The position numbers were made by a program, and so were the translations under genes. Shown here in pieces: positions 17,692 to 28,029 of a DNA stretch of 43,773 nucleotides; the first letter of the stretch is position 1; the number at the start of each line of letters is the position of its first letter. The stretch spans positions 1 to 43,773 of the forward strand of contig CAZGVB010000010.1 of NCBI GenBank assembly GCA_964528825.1. Direction: 5' to 3'. The DNA is from RGIG5612 sp964528825. Lineage in GTDB: Bacteria > Bacillota > Clostridia > Lachnospirales > Lachnospiraceae. Below the pieces are notes generated by a model. The model saw only the letters and a program-made list of their open reading frames with translations. It had not been told where the DNA came from and made no database searches.

Positions 17692-20600
17692 TTATCTTGA
17701 ATAATAATATCTGTAAATAAATGTTACCATCTGCTGACGCTGGATATTGCTTTGAGTATCGAATATATAGGTATTGCTGCTTTGCTTAACACCTGCCGTG
17801 ATACCCTTGGCCTTTGCCCATGCGATGGCCTTGTATGTATCTCTTGACTTGTCTATCACTCCGTCTACATCCTTAAATCCGGTGGATGTGAGTGTGACTT
17901 GCGGTTTTCCTGCCATACGATACATCATGATGATGGTAGATGCTCTGGATATAGAATTGTTCGGTCTGTATGTCTGTGTACCGTTTGATTCCGTATATCC
18001 TACCGTAATGCCTGCACCTACTGCCCAGTATATGCCTTCTACCGCACCCTGCGACACGCCTGCAAGATCAGTAAATCTCGTGCTTTCCTTGCCCTTTTGA
18101 AGTGCCTTGGCAGCAGCCTGCGGATCAATGAGCTTTGCGAGCCTGTAGAGCATTACCGCCATCTGTGCTCTGGTCGTCTCTCCCTTTGTGTTGAAGAAGA
18201 TAGTGCCGCTTGCATCTCTTGCACCCTTGACGATGCCGTTGTCGGCTGCCCAATATATACGATCATAGTTGCCCTGCGTAATGGTGCCGTCCTTTACAAG
18301 TGCGCTTGTCACATCATAGAATCTCGTCTGTATCTCGCACTTTGCGCTGTATTTGCCTGCAGACGCCGTGATCACAGCCTTGCCGTAGCCTACAGCCGTC
18401 ACCTTGCCGTTTGTATCTACCGTGGCAACACCCTCGTCGCTGCTTGACCATATTATATCACCTGCTGCGCCCTCAGGCAAAAGAGTTGCGCTTAATTGCA
18501 ATCCGTCGCCTGTCGCAAGCTCAGCGCTGCTCTTATCGATATTGATGCCCGTAATGCCCTTGAGCTTTGTGCCTTCTGCGGTGACGGTATCCTCTGTGCC
18601 GCAGCCGTAATCGCATTTTGCGGTCTTTGTGCCGTCTGATGTATATGTTGCGTCATTATTATATACATATGTTGTAAAGCTGTGAGACTTTTTGCTTGTT
18701 TTCTCGCCCTTTACCACTGCCTTGCACTCGTAAGTGATATCTCCCGAATATCCCTCGCTCATGCATGTAGCCTCTTCATATCCCGTAAGGACAGATGGCT
18801 CCTTCGCTCCGCATGATATGCACGCATGCGTACATATACCGTCTTTAAGATATACATGCTCGTGCTCCTCTATGGTCAATGTGATCGACTGTACAGGTGA
18901 TACCAGTCTTCTTCCGCCTGCGCCGTTGATATATTGATCCTTAGTGATGCCATAGCCGAGCTTGAGATAATCGGACATCTTTGCCTCTGCCTCAAGGAGC
19001 TCAAAAGCCGAATCTCCCGAAGTATATTTTATAGCAAAAGCGAACGGCACCTCTGTGGCTGTATCTCCCTCAAAATGGTATTTCTTTTCATTTATACTTT
19101 CCGCTGTGATCAGGTCCTCACTTGAGGAGCATGTAACGATCACACTCTTCACATTGGCGTAGTCTATGTCAAGATCCGCAAGGATGCTTTGAAGTGTGAC
19201 ATATTCCGTTGCCACCATCTGCGAGCCATATGTTCCGCCATATTGATATCCCACGGACGGTGATGTTGTCTTGAGCAGGTCGAATTCTTTTATAGAATAT
19301 TCCTTTACCTCCTCCTTTGCGGCGGATTCGCCGTTTTTCACATATACCGTAAGTGCGTGCCTGTCTATATCCGCGCTCACGCTCTCACCGCTTGCTACTA
19401 CCTTTCCGCATTCCGTGCAGACCTCATCTCCCGTATAGCCGTCGATATTCCATACGGGCAGTTTTTTGCCGGATATCTCAGTCTCTTTATGATTGTCTGC
19501 ATCAAACTTGCCATAGTGAACAGAGCATATCTCGCATATAGCTGTCTCTGTGCAATATGCGGTGCCGCCCGAATGGACATGCGCATCTGCCACGGTCTTA
19601 AGCTCCGGATATCCGTTTGTGCCGAGTACAAATACGTTATCGTCATTTATATTCTTAATGACTCCTGATGCCGATGCAAATGCACTTGCATCAGCTGTCT
19701 TCATGCCTGCCGTATATGTCGCATCCGGCAGCTTATCATATGTCAATGACTGATCGATATATTCATTTGCCGTATCTATCGTATAAGTATCGTCCGTGGA
19801 GCTGGTGCTCTTTTTGCCGTCCTTTCCGATGATAGCTCCGATGTTTTCCGTGATGATCTCACTGCCTTCCTTAGGCACATAGGTCACTTTTCCGTAATTA
19901 TAGCTGTTCTTTATGACATAGAATGAGGCAAATCCCACGATGCCGCCTATACAGTCAGCATCGCTCTCGCCTGCAGGGCATGTGACATCTCCGACATTAT
20001 AGCAGGCATTTATAGCAGCTGCCTTAGAGGTCGACGCTCCCGCTATACCGCCGATATTTCTTCCGCTTGCGATAACATCACCGTAGTTTGCGCTCTGCTC
20101 CAGTTCTCCCAGAAGATTGCCTACCAAGCCTCCCACATAATTGCCGGCTGCCGTCTCTGCTATGACATTGCCCTTGTTGATACAATTGCTTATCTTTGAT
20201 CCTGACATCAGATGAGCGCATATACCTCCGACATATGCCGCGCTCACACTTGATGCGTCTATGGTAAGAGTACCGTAGTTGCGGCAATTTGTTATATTCG
20301 TAGGTTTATATGCCTGTCCTACGATACCGCCTATCTTATCGATATTGCCCGTGCCGGCACCGGTTATAGGATTGATGTTCGTGATATCGGCATATACCGA
20401 GCAATTTTCTATATTCGCATATTTTGTAAAGCTTGCTATACCACACGCGTTCGTGCCGCTGTATGATCCGTATACCGTAACATTTTTTACGGACGCTGTC
20501 TGTGATTCACTTCCGTATACATATGCAAAGAGCGAATTCGCGCTTCCGTGCATGTCCGTTATCTTATATCCCTGTCCGTCAAATGTGCCTGCAAACGGCT

Positions 20601-23258
20601 TATTTTCCGTGCCGATGCCGTCCCAATATCTGCTGCCTTCCGTGCCGTCATCGTTTGCAAGAGATATATCATTTCCGAGCTTTACGGTCTTGCCTGCAAA
20701 GCTTGTTCCGCTGTTTACAAGGACCTCAAGACCTGCAAGCTGTCTTGCATTCGTGATCACGAATTCAGACTTAGACTCACTATACCATGACGTATCTCCT
20801 ATATGCTTCCACAGCTTATATGTCTTAAGCGGATTTACCTCAAGGGCAAGCGTAATGCCCTCCTGTGCGATCATGCTGTCAACCTCGTATGTGACCTCGC
20901 CTGTTGTATCGCTGCCCTTTACCTCGTCATCCTGCATATAGCTGAATATATATTCATACGGCTTTACGGCGCCTACCAGTGCGCTGTATACATAATCCGG
21001 ATCATCCGGTACCTTTCCTTCCTTGATGGTAGCGCTCACTATGAGTACATCACCCTCATAAAGCGAATCTCCCGCCGCCACCGGATATCCGATCACGGTT
21101 TCCGCCTCTCCTGATGCGTTCATGACAGTACCGTTCTTCTTTACGGATATGTCTACGATCTCACTTTGTATGATCCTTAATGTTCCCGGCTTTACAGCTT
21201 CAAAGAATGCCGATATATCACACGCCCCGGTGACGGTTATATAATTTCCGGTAAGTTCGGCTCCGTTATTTGTAAAATATCTGAACTTATATCCCGTATC
21301 CTCACTGTCATAGAGATATACTACCGTACCGTTTTTGATCTTGCCTGTCTTTGCCGATGTGACAGTACCTCCGTCAGGCTTTTGGACGGATATGGAGCCT
21401 TCTCCCGGGTCGGCCTTTGCCTCCCACAAAAGCACCGGATATCCGTCTTCACCCGTCACATAGGCCGTGCCGTTCACATTCAAAAGCTCTGTGAGCGTGC
21501 CGTCCTTCATCTTTTCCTCTGTAAGCTCCGTAACATTTACGCTTACGCTGTCTGCAAGATTGTAATCATAATATCCCGGATGTTCGGGGTCATCAGCACA
21601 GCCCTTCAGATAATAGCAATCCGATACCGTATATCCCGAACCCGTATTGTCGCTGCCTATTCCTCTTCCTCTGGTATTGGTTCCCGTATATATCGTACCT
21701 ACATTGTAGCAGCAATATATATCCATCTCCTCGTTAGCACCTATGATGCCTCCGGCGGGTGCGGCATATTCCGCATACCACATGTATCCTGTATTATAGC
21801 AATTGATTATGGAACCCTTGCCCATGGAGCGTCCTACTATGCCGCCGAGTCCCTTTGAGTCTGTACCGTAGACATATGTATGATTTGCGATATTCTCTAT
21901 GCATATACCGCCGCTTATGGTTGTTCCGGCCGCAGCATTCGCGCCGCCTCCGATACATCCTACGACTCCGCCTACCATACGTCTGCCGATGACAAAGCCT
22001 GAGAGTGAAAAGTTCCTTAATGAGGGAAGGATCTCGGGTGACTCTTCTCCGTCATAAAGGCTTCCTATGACACCGAACAGGCCCGTTCCCTGGGCATATC
22101 CGAAAGCAGTATATCCCGATATCTCAGGATGCGGATAACTGTATCTGAAGCAATAGAGGTTGTCTATATGATGTCCGCCGCCTTCAAAGGTACCATTAAA
22201 AAATGCGATGATCATAGTATTGCAGTCGTCGGGATCTGTCAGATATTCGCCTCCTATAGGCATCCAGTTGGGATAATCATATCCGTTTTTGTAGAATCTG
22301 ACCCCGCTTGAATCCACGGAGGATGTGATCGTTTCGATATCTATATCCGAGCCTGCTGCTCCTCCCATATCAAGATCTGCCATAAGAGTGACCTTCCTGC
22401 CCGCAAAATCATGCTTTGCCACTCCGTAATGTGCATCTCCCACAACGCCTGCTATAAGGCTGGTATCCGTAACAAAATCAGCCTCTATATAATCCGGCAG
22501 ACCTCTGTTGGACTCTCCCGTAAGATCGCTCCTGTATCCCTTGACCTCATAATCCTCGGTCTTGCTGTCTACAGAACCGTTTACTATAGCCGCAAAACCC
22601 GCAAATTGCGCGGGATCGTATATACAAAATTCCGTATCCGTCTCGTTATACCATGTAACATCTACCGCGCCGTCCCATTTTGTAAGCGAATAATATTCTG
22701 CTATGACCGTATATCCGCTTATATCGGCTCCTCTGACATATTCCGTGCCGCAGCTTGGCGTAAAGCCCTCATATGGTGCCTCAAATGAAAAATTATATTT
22801 TTCGCTTGCTTCATCATAGGTAAATTCCGCAAATGAATAATCACTAAAGGATGTGTCCGTATAATAACGTATAGTGGCAATATCATACCCTTCTATCTTG
22901 GCATATGACCCCGATATGGTATTCCCCTCGAGCGTGACAGTGTCTGTCGTCTCAAGTAAAGATACACTATCCTCTGAAGCGTTTTTGCTCTCATTTTCCG
23001 ATGCNNNNNNNNNNNNNNNNNNNNNNNNNNNNNNNNNNNNNNNNNNNNNNNNNNNNNNNNNNNNNNNNNNNNNNNNNNNNNNNNNNNNNNNNNNNNNNNN
23101 NNNNCTTCAGATGCCATTTCATCCGTAGACGTGTCCGCAAGAATCTCATCATCTGAGTATGGCAAAATATTATCTGCCAATACGGGTGCCGCCTGTGTGA
23201 ATGTCATTGCAGCGATCAATACAGCCGATATCCATCCGAAATATTTTTTTGATCTCAT
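17692..23258 (-). CDS. Large exported SLH protein with GLUG-type repeats, interrupted by an assembly gap
   Basis: At least about 1850 residues. The ATG at 23258 follows GAGGAG and starts a signal peptide (MRSKKYFGWISAVLIAAM). The frame is open from 22443 up to the gap at 23004, so the two parts belong to one gene. Their frames differ across the 100 N, but that number is arbitrary. After the gap come two beta-rich regions with GLUG-like repeats (about 22440-21680 and 20780-19600), typical of adhesins; a domain resembling the molybdopterin-binding-like domain of the 11110 gene (about 19360-18860); a CTHACISCG cysteine motif; a Big_2 domain; and three SLH repeats. It overlaps the ABC ATPase stop region by translational coupling, so it is probably the surface partner of that transporter. 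Confidence 0.75.
23005..23104. other. Assembly gap of 100 N
   Basis: The gap lies in a Ser/Glu-rich stretch: Ala-Ser-Glu occurs just before it and again twice just after it. A collapsed tandem repeat is a likely cause. The true length is unknown. Confidence 0.95.
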
Positions 23259-23259
23259 C

Positions 23260-24072
23260 TCACATTTTCTCCTCATATGATCTGGCAGGGCCTTTTCCCT
23301 GTGCTACCGGAATGCAGCTCTTTATGCTGCGCCCGTCTACATTTGTTTCTATTATGCGGACCTTGAGTCCGTAAATATTCTCTATAAGATCTTCATCTAA
23401 CAGCTCACCCGCCGGCCCATCCGCTATGATTCTGTGATCCTTGAGCGTAAGGATGTGAGTGGCATATTGAAGTGCATGCTCGGGATTGTGTGTCGACAGC
23501 AATATAGTATATCCGTCATCCGCCATCTTCTTTACCGCATCAAGCACATATTGCTGATTGCCGTAATCGAGATTGGCGGTCGGCTCATCCATGATGAGCA
23601 GTCTTGCCTTTTGTGCCATTGCTCTTGCAAGAAGAGCAAGCTGTCTCTCTCCTCCCGATATCTCATTGATGCCGCGGTATTGTATATATCCTATGCCGAG
23701 CCGCTCTATGACCTCATGTGTCCTGTCCAATTGCTCCTTTTTAGGTGATCCCAGCATGGATATGGTGCCCGTGGTGCCCATAAGTACAGAGTCAAAGACG
23801 GTATAATTGAACGCAGGTGTCTCCGACTGCGGGATATATGCCACATAAGATGCCATTTCCTTTCGTCCAACATCTTTTATATTGCGTCCGTTCAGATATA
23901 TTTCACCTTTGTATTTGTTCAGCAGACCCAATATGCACTTGAACATGGTGCTCTTGCCGGCTCCGTTTGATCCGAGCACCGCGATAAGCTGACCCTCTCC
24001 GGTCGCAAAGCTTATGTCCTCCAGGACATTCTTTTTCTTGTATGCGAATGACAGATTGCGTACCTCAATCAT
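23260..24072 (-). CDS. ABC transporter ATPase, FecE/BtuD type
   Basis: 270 residues, the usual size for ATPases of iron-chelate, haem and cobalamin importers. It is cytoplasmic and hydrolyses ATP for the permease encoded just upstream. Visible motifs: Walker A GSNGAGKST near residue 36, Q-loop YIPQSE near 81, signature SGGERQLALLARA near 140, Walker B LLIMDEPTANLD near 160 and the switch histidine in LLSTHNPEHAL. The ATG at 24072 follows GGAGGAGG and overlaps the permease gene by 8 bases. The 3' end overlaps the ribosome binding site of the third SLH gene. Confidence 0.92.
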   Translation of the reverse strand: MIEVRNLSFAYKKKNVLEDISFATGEGQLIAVLGSNGAGKSTMFKCILGLLNKYKGEIYLNGRNIKDVGRKEMASYVAYIPQSETPAFNYTVFDSVLMGTTGTISMLGSPKKEQLDRTHEVIERLGIGYIQYRGINEISGGERQLALLARAMAQKARLLIMDEPTANLDYGNQQYVLDAVKKMADDGYTILLSTHNPEHALQYATHILTLKDHRIIADGPAGELLDEDLIENIYGLKVRIIETNVDGRSIKSCIPVAQGKGPARSYEEKM

Positions 24073-25096
24073 TGGCTCTCTTACCTCCTCCCGTAAACAA
24101 AAGGTAAAGGAATATCGGACAGCCGATAAAGGATGTAAGTATGCCGAGCGGCAGCTCTCCCGTGGTGATCGTCCTTGCCACATCATCTACGACAAGCAGG
24201 AATGTAGCCCCGAACAGGACCGATGCAGGCACCAGTCGCCTGTAATCATATCCGAATATGATCCTGCAAAAATGCGGTATGACAAGTCCTATCCAGCCGA
24301 TCATACCCGATACGGACACCGATGCCGCCGTAAGAAGTGTCGCGCAAATGATGACGATCAATCGCAGAGCTGTTATGTTTATACCTATCGATCTTGCCGT
24401 ATTTTCCTCAAGGGTGAGCAGATTCAGCCTCCAGCACAGCGCAAAGAGAGGTATCATTCCGACCGCCATGGGGATGATGATGAAATTCAGATTTTCTGTC
24501 TTTATAGATGAAAGGCTGCCCATCAGCCAATATGTAATGGCCGGCAGCTCCTCTTCGGTATCGGCAACAAGCTTTACAAATGACGTGCCTGCCGAAAAAA
24601 GCGAGGATATAACCATTCCGCCGAGTACAAGAGCGAGTGTGGCATTGGTCTTGCTGAAGCGGCTCACTGCATATGCCAAAAGGACAGCCGCAAGTCCCGT
24701 GACAAAGGATACCGTCGTGATGGTAAAATATGTCGCGCCGCACAATATAGATACGGCGGCTCCGAAGCCCGCGCCCGTGGATGCCCCGAGTATGTCCGGA
24801 GATACCATGGGATTTCTGAACATTCCCTGATAACATATGCCCGCAAGGCTCAGGGACGCCCCTATAAGAAGCGCGCATGCTACCCTCGGAAGCCTTATCT
24901 CAAAAAGCACCGTCTCCGCTGCATTTGTCCATGTCTGCTCTATATCCGTCCACGGCATACGGCTCCATATTATCTTAAAAAAGTCTGTAAATGAGACCGT
25001 ATACTGTCCGATAAATACTGATATTATGCATGCAGCCGCAAATGCGCTTATCAGGATGATAAATTGCCATTTATATGACTTTCGGTTTCTTACCAA
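24065..25096 (-). CDS. ABC transporter permease, FecCD/BtuC type
   Basis: 343 residues with about 9 to 10 membrane segments, the standard size for this family. Characteristic blocks are RLPRVACALLIGASLSLAG near residue 70, the conserved GxxYQGMFRNPMVSPDILG region, and GMIGWIGLVIPHFCRIIFG near 270, which includes the coupling helix that touches the ATPase. It forms a homodimeric channel with the ATPase encoded next. It sits 185 bases downstream of the DUF2149 gene; that gap contains short repeats. The substrate cannot be told from the permease alone: the family carries Fe-siderophores, haem, cobalamin and, in some cases, molybdate. Confidence 0.92.
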   Translation of the reverse strand: MVRNRKSYKWQFIILISAFAAACIISVFIGQYTVSFTDFFKIIWSRMPWTDIEQTWTNAAETVLFEIRLPRVACALLIGASLSLAGICYQGMFRNPMVSPDILGASTGAGFGAAVSILCGATYFTITTVSFVTGLAAVLLAYAVSRFSKTNATLALVLGGMVISSLFSAGTSFVKLVADTEEELPAITYWLMGSLSSIKTENLNFIIIPMAVGMIPLFALCWRLNLLTLEENTARSIGINITALRLIVIICATLLTAASVSVSGMIGWIGLVIPHFCRIIFGYDYRRLVPASVLFGATFLLVVDDVARTITTGELPLGILTSFIGCPIFLYLLFTGGGKRAND

Positions 25097-25113
25097 TGTT
25101 TTATACTCCGTTG

Positions 25114-25225
25114 TGTTCGATCGATATGCCCTTCAAAAATACCTGCTTTTGGTTTTTGCCATCGCGCTTTATCGGGTTTTGTTCGATCGGTATCTCCGTC
25201 AAAATGCCCGTTTTTGTTTCTTGAC
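25114..25225. repeat. Two imperfect copies of a 47-base unit
   Basis: 25114-25160 and 25180-25225 both begin TGTTCGATCG and share TCAAAAAT-like and TTTTTG-like blocks, 66 bases apart. They lie in the gap between the DUF2149 and permease genes. Confidence 0.6.
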
Positions 25226-25228
25226 GGG

Positions 25229-25260
25229 TTATTGTTGGTTATTGTTGGTTATTGTTGGTT
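25229..25260. repeat. Tandem repeat, three copies of a 10-bp unit
   Basis: TTATTGTTGG occurs three times without change, followed by a partial fourth copy. It sits just after the stop of the DUF2149 gene (25282) in transcript order. Confidence 0.85.
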
Positions 25261-25281
25261 TATTGACATTTGGGATTATTA

Positions 25282-25611
25282 CTATTCCGTTTTTCCGGAA
25301 TCCTTGATGATATAGTATTTGCCTGTTTCGGGATCGTAATATACATTTCCCATGCGTTCTGCCGCATCCGGCAGATCGTTGCTGTCCTGCAGGTCACTGT
25401 CATTGAATTCTATCGCGTCTGCCCCGCTGCTCTCCTCCTGCTCCTCTGCCTTAGTCTCTATGTCCACATTCCAATGAAGCACGAGCGAGAGCATGATGCC
25501 GACAGCAAGTATCAGCATAACATCCGAAAGATTCGATACATAATTCATCGGATTGACATCTTCTTTTCCCGAAAATCGGCTCATCCTGCGCCTTGAATTT
25601 CTTCTACGCAT
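25282..25611 (-). CDS. DUF2149 family membrane protein (ExbD-like position)
   Basis: 109 residues. A basic N-terminus is followed by NPMNYVSNLSDVMLILAVG, the family's hallmark leading into one membrane segment (about residues 28-47), then an acidic extracellular tail of about 60 residues. The single N-terminal membrane helix with an Asp just before it recalls ExbD and TolR. The ATG overlaps the ExbB-like gene by 8 bases. I infer that the two form a proton-driven energy module. The organism appears Gram-positive, so the module cannot serve an outer membrane receptor in the usual way. Confidence 0.75.
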   Translation of the reverse strand: MRRRNSRRRMSRFSGKEDVNPMNYVSNLSDVMLILAVGIMLSLVLHWNVDIETKAEEQEESSGADAIEFNDSDLQDSNDLPDAAERMGNVYYDPETGKYYIIKDSGKTE

Positions 25612-26371
25612 TGACCGTTACCTCCTGCGGTACATTTTCCTTGGACATGCTCTCCTGCGGTTCCCTATCCGGCGCATCCTCATCTGTCTCTTTATATGTT
25701 TCTTTTGTTTCTTTATCTGCAGGTGCTGTTTCCTTACAGGACTCATGCTCATTCTTCTCTTCGAGGTCCGCAACCGTTGTCACAAGAGTCTCAAAGTCAG
25801 ACATATATCCTTCATACCAATGACTCCGTATCGTATGGATGACAAGGCATACGGCAGCCGCGATAAGTCCCGCGATGGTCGTATCGAATGCTGTCAGCAT
25901 CGAATTGGCAAGAGTATATGTGTCTCCGTTGCCGAGTGCGATGATGCCGGGGCCGAGCGGTATGAGCGTGCCGAGCAATCCTGTCATTGGGGCAAGCTTT
26001 GCTACCAGATTGGTGGCCTTTAGGACCTTATCATATCTGCTCTGCTCTCTCTCGAGGCAGTTGTCCGCCAGAGACTCCATCATGACATCGTCAAAATTCT
26101 TGTGTCTTGTGAGCTCTATGAGAAGCTTTTTCTGGCGCTCGAGCAGGCCGCTCTCTGTGATCGTCTTTTCTATATCTTCGCTTTTTCGCAGCTCGTCAAG
26201 AAGATGCGGCAGAGAATAATTGATATGCCTTCTCTCGACTGCCGCCTCGACTATGATCCAGCCGATACAAAATATGGCAAATGCGATAAATATCAGTAAT
26301 ATGACAATTACAGGATATTTCATCGCAGATGCTACCGAACGCAAAATATTTTGCAAAAGATCCAATTCCAT
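25604..26371 (-). CDS. MotA/TolQ/ExbB proton channel family protein
   Basis: 255 residues. One membrane segment lies near residues 16-38 and two more in the C-terminal half. The conserved block LVAKLAPMTGLLGTLIPLG (about 122-140) and MLTAFDTTIAGLIAAAVCL (about 158-176) are the family's core, which forms the proton path. AGGGAG precedes the ATG. The last about 50 residues are Glu-, Lys- and Thr-rich and predicted cytoplasmic. Its partner is the overlapping DUF2149 gene. Position between a surface protein and an ABC permease suggests that it drives movement of an extracellular component of this uptake system. Confidence 0.85.
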   Translation of the reverse strand: MELDLLQNILRSVASAMKYPVIVILLIFIAFAIFCIGWIIVEAAVERRHINYSLPHLLDELRKSEDIEKTITESGLLERQKKLLIELTRHKNFDDVMMESLADNCLEREQSRYDKVLKATNLVAKLAPMTGLLGTLIPLGPGIIALGNGDTYTLANSMLTAFDTTIAGLIAAAVCLVIHTIRSHWYEGYMSDFETLVTTVADLEEKNEHESCKETAPADKETKETYKETDEDAPDREPQESMSKENVPQEVTVNA

Positions 26372-26411
26372 TTGTATATCTCCCTTACTTTTTCTGTTTA
26401 TATCAATGCAT

Positions 26412-27989
26412 CTATATCTTTCCGAAGAAAAATGTGCCTATCTTTTCTCTTAGCGATGCAGACACCTTTGTCCACTCATGATGCAGCCTGAATCTGAATG
26501 TCAAAAGCGATGCTGCCGCCCCTATAAGGCACACAAGCAATGCTCCAAGCCCTGTAAATATCAAGAGTCTTATCTGTTCCGCCTTCTTTTCTTCCGAATT
26601 GTCCTCTACAAGGACCTTTTCTACGCTTGTATCCGCGGGGACCGAGACAGATGCGTCAAACAGTTCGTTAAGGTTTGATGTGACATTGTCTGCAAGCTGA
26701 AATATAGTTGATATCTCATCGGCATTTATTTCCACGGCATCTGTTGTCTCTATCTTTTCATTTTCCGTGATCGTCGAGGGCTCGACTGTCTGATTGTCCG
26801 TATTTTCTGTACTGCCCACGCCTCCTGTACTATCCGCGCCGTCTTTGCCTGACTCACCTTGCCCGTCTGTCGCATCCTTACCGGTGCCGCTATCATCCGC
26901 ACCGCCCTGATTCTCATTGTCTTTGGAATCTGTATTTGAAGGCTTCTTTGTCGTATCCGCTACGACTGTCGCATCGCCGCTGCTGCCGACCTGCGCTGTA
27001 ATGGTGGCGTCGCCCTCCGATATGATGTCGTAGCTGATAGTGATGGTAGCAAGATCCGAATAAATATCGCTCGGAGTAATGGTATAACCCGTTATCTTGA
27101 GGACATTCTCATTTGTGGAATTGATATTCATCAGTTCAGACAGCGCATTCCTGATGCTCTCATTATCCGCACTCACCTGCACGTCTACCGTATGAGAGCC
27201 AAGTGTCTTGTCAAGGTCCGGCATTTCGCCGTACTCTGCCTTGCCGTTTAATGTTATATATACGCAGCTGACATATTTTGCGCTCTCTTTTGTGATTCTC
27301 TCGGTCGGGCTGAGCTGTCCGTAAAGAAGATGAAATCTGGTAGATGTAGACATGCCGACCTCTGTTGCGGGATGATTTTCAGCCTCTTGATTGACACTGT
27401 CCCAATTGCACTCAAGTGCCAGCATCGGCTGCACCTCATATGCGGCATCCCATGCTCTGCTGAAGTCATAGCCTGTCTTTACCGTATAATCCACATTGTA
27501 AAGAGTCTCTCTGTGTCCCGGCAGATCTTCAAAATAATATCTTTGACGAAACAGAGAGTAATTATCAAGTGCGGTCCAAATGGTATTATGGTCATTTACA
27601 TAAAAAAGAACATTATAGATATCACCGTTGTAGACGTTGACATATTCAAGAAGGTCCGTAACATAAAATCCGTATCCCGTGGCAACTATCGATGTATATG
27701 AGCTGTCATTATATACATAATTCTCATCTGTAGTTCCGTTTCCCTGAAAATACGAATATGATACCGTATGCATCGGAAGCATCTTTTCAAGCTCATACCA
27801 ATACCACTTCCCGAGCTCGACATATTCGCTAAGCTCCATTCCGGAGTATCCCACTTTGACCGATAGTGTGTCCGTGACATAGTCCGCATGTGTCTCGCAT
27901 ACGGATATGCAAGGCAGCACAAAGACCGCTATCAATGCGGTGCACAGGAGCTTTAATAAATTATTTTTTATTGACGTGTATCTCTTCAT
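26412..27989 (-). CDS. Membrane-anchored extracellular protein, possible ligand-binding subunit
   Basis: 525 residues from the ATG at 27989 (a GTG six bases earlier is possible; no strong ribosome binding site). There is a signal peptide near residues 10-32, then an N-terminal region of about 200 residues with TGYGFYVTDLLEYVNV and VLFYVNDHN. This has the same strand order as the molybdopterin-binding-like domains of the SLH proteins. A second beta domain follows (to about 340), then a Gly/Ser/Asp/Asn-rich linker (about 345-410) of the kind used to span the wall, and a C-terminal membrane helix (LLIFTGLGALLVCLIGAAAS) with a short basic tail. It lies 40 bases from both neighbours in the ABC operon. 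It could connect the ExbB/DUF2149 pair with the wall. No named family is recognised with certainty. Confidence 0.65.
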   Translation of the reverse strand: MKRYTSIKNNLLKLLCTALIAVFVLPCISVCETHADYVTDTLSVKVGYSGMELSEYVELGKWYWYELEKMLPMHTVSYSYFQGNGTTDENYVYNDSSYTSIVATGYGFYVTDLLEYVNVYNGDIYNVLFYVNDHNTIWTALDNYSLFRQRYYFEDLPGHRETLYNVDYTVKTGYDFSRAWDAAYEVQPMLALECNWDSVNQEAENHPATEVGMSTSTRFHLLYGQLSPTERITKESAKYVSCVYITLNGKAEYGEMPDLDKTLGSHTVDVQVSADNESIRNALSELMNINSTNENVLKITGYTITPSDIYSDLATITISYDIISEGDATITAQVGSSGDATVVADTTKKPSNTDSKDNENQGGADDSGTGKDATDGQGESGKDGADSTGGVGSTENTDNQTVEPSTITENEKIETTDAVEINADEISTIFQLADNVTSNLNELFDASVSVPADTSVEKVLVEDNSEEKKAEQIRLLIFTGLGALLVCLIGAAASLLTFRFRLHHEWTKVSASLREKIGTFFFGKI

Positions 27990-28029
27990 TGTCACTTATT
28001 TTGCTTTTGCTTTATGCAACGGCAATTTT

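Noticed and set aside
22893..23276. Frameshift in the third SLH gene at the gap
   Set aside because: The change of frame across 23005-23104 depends on the arbitrary 100 N; the frame is open on both sides.
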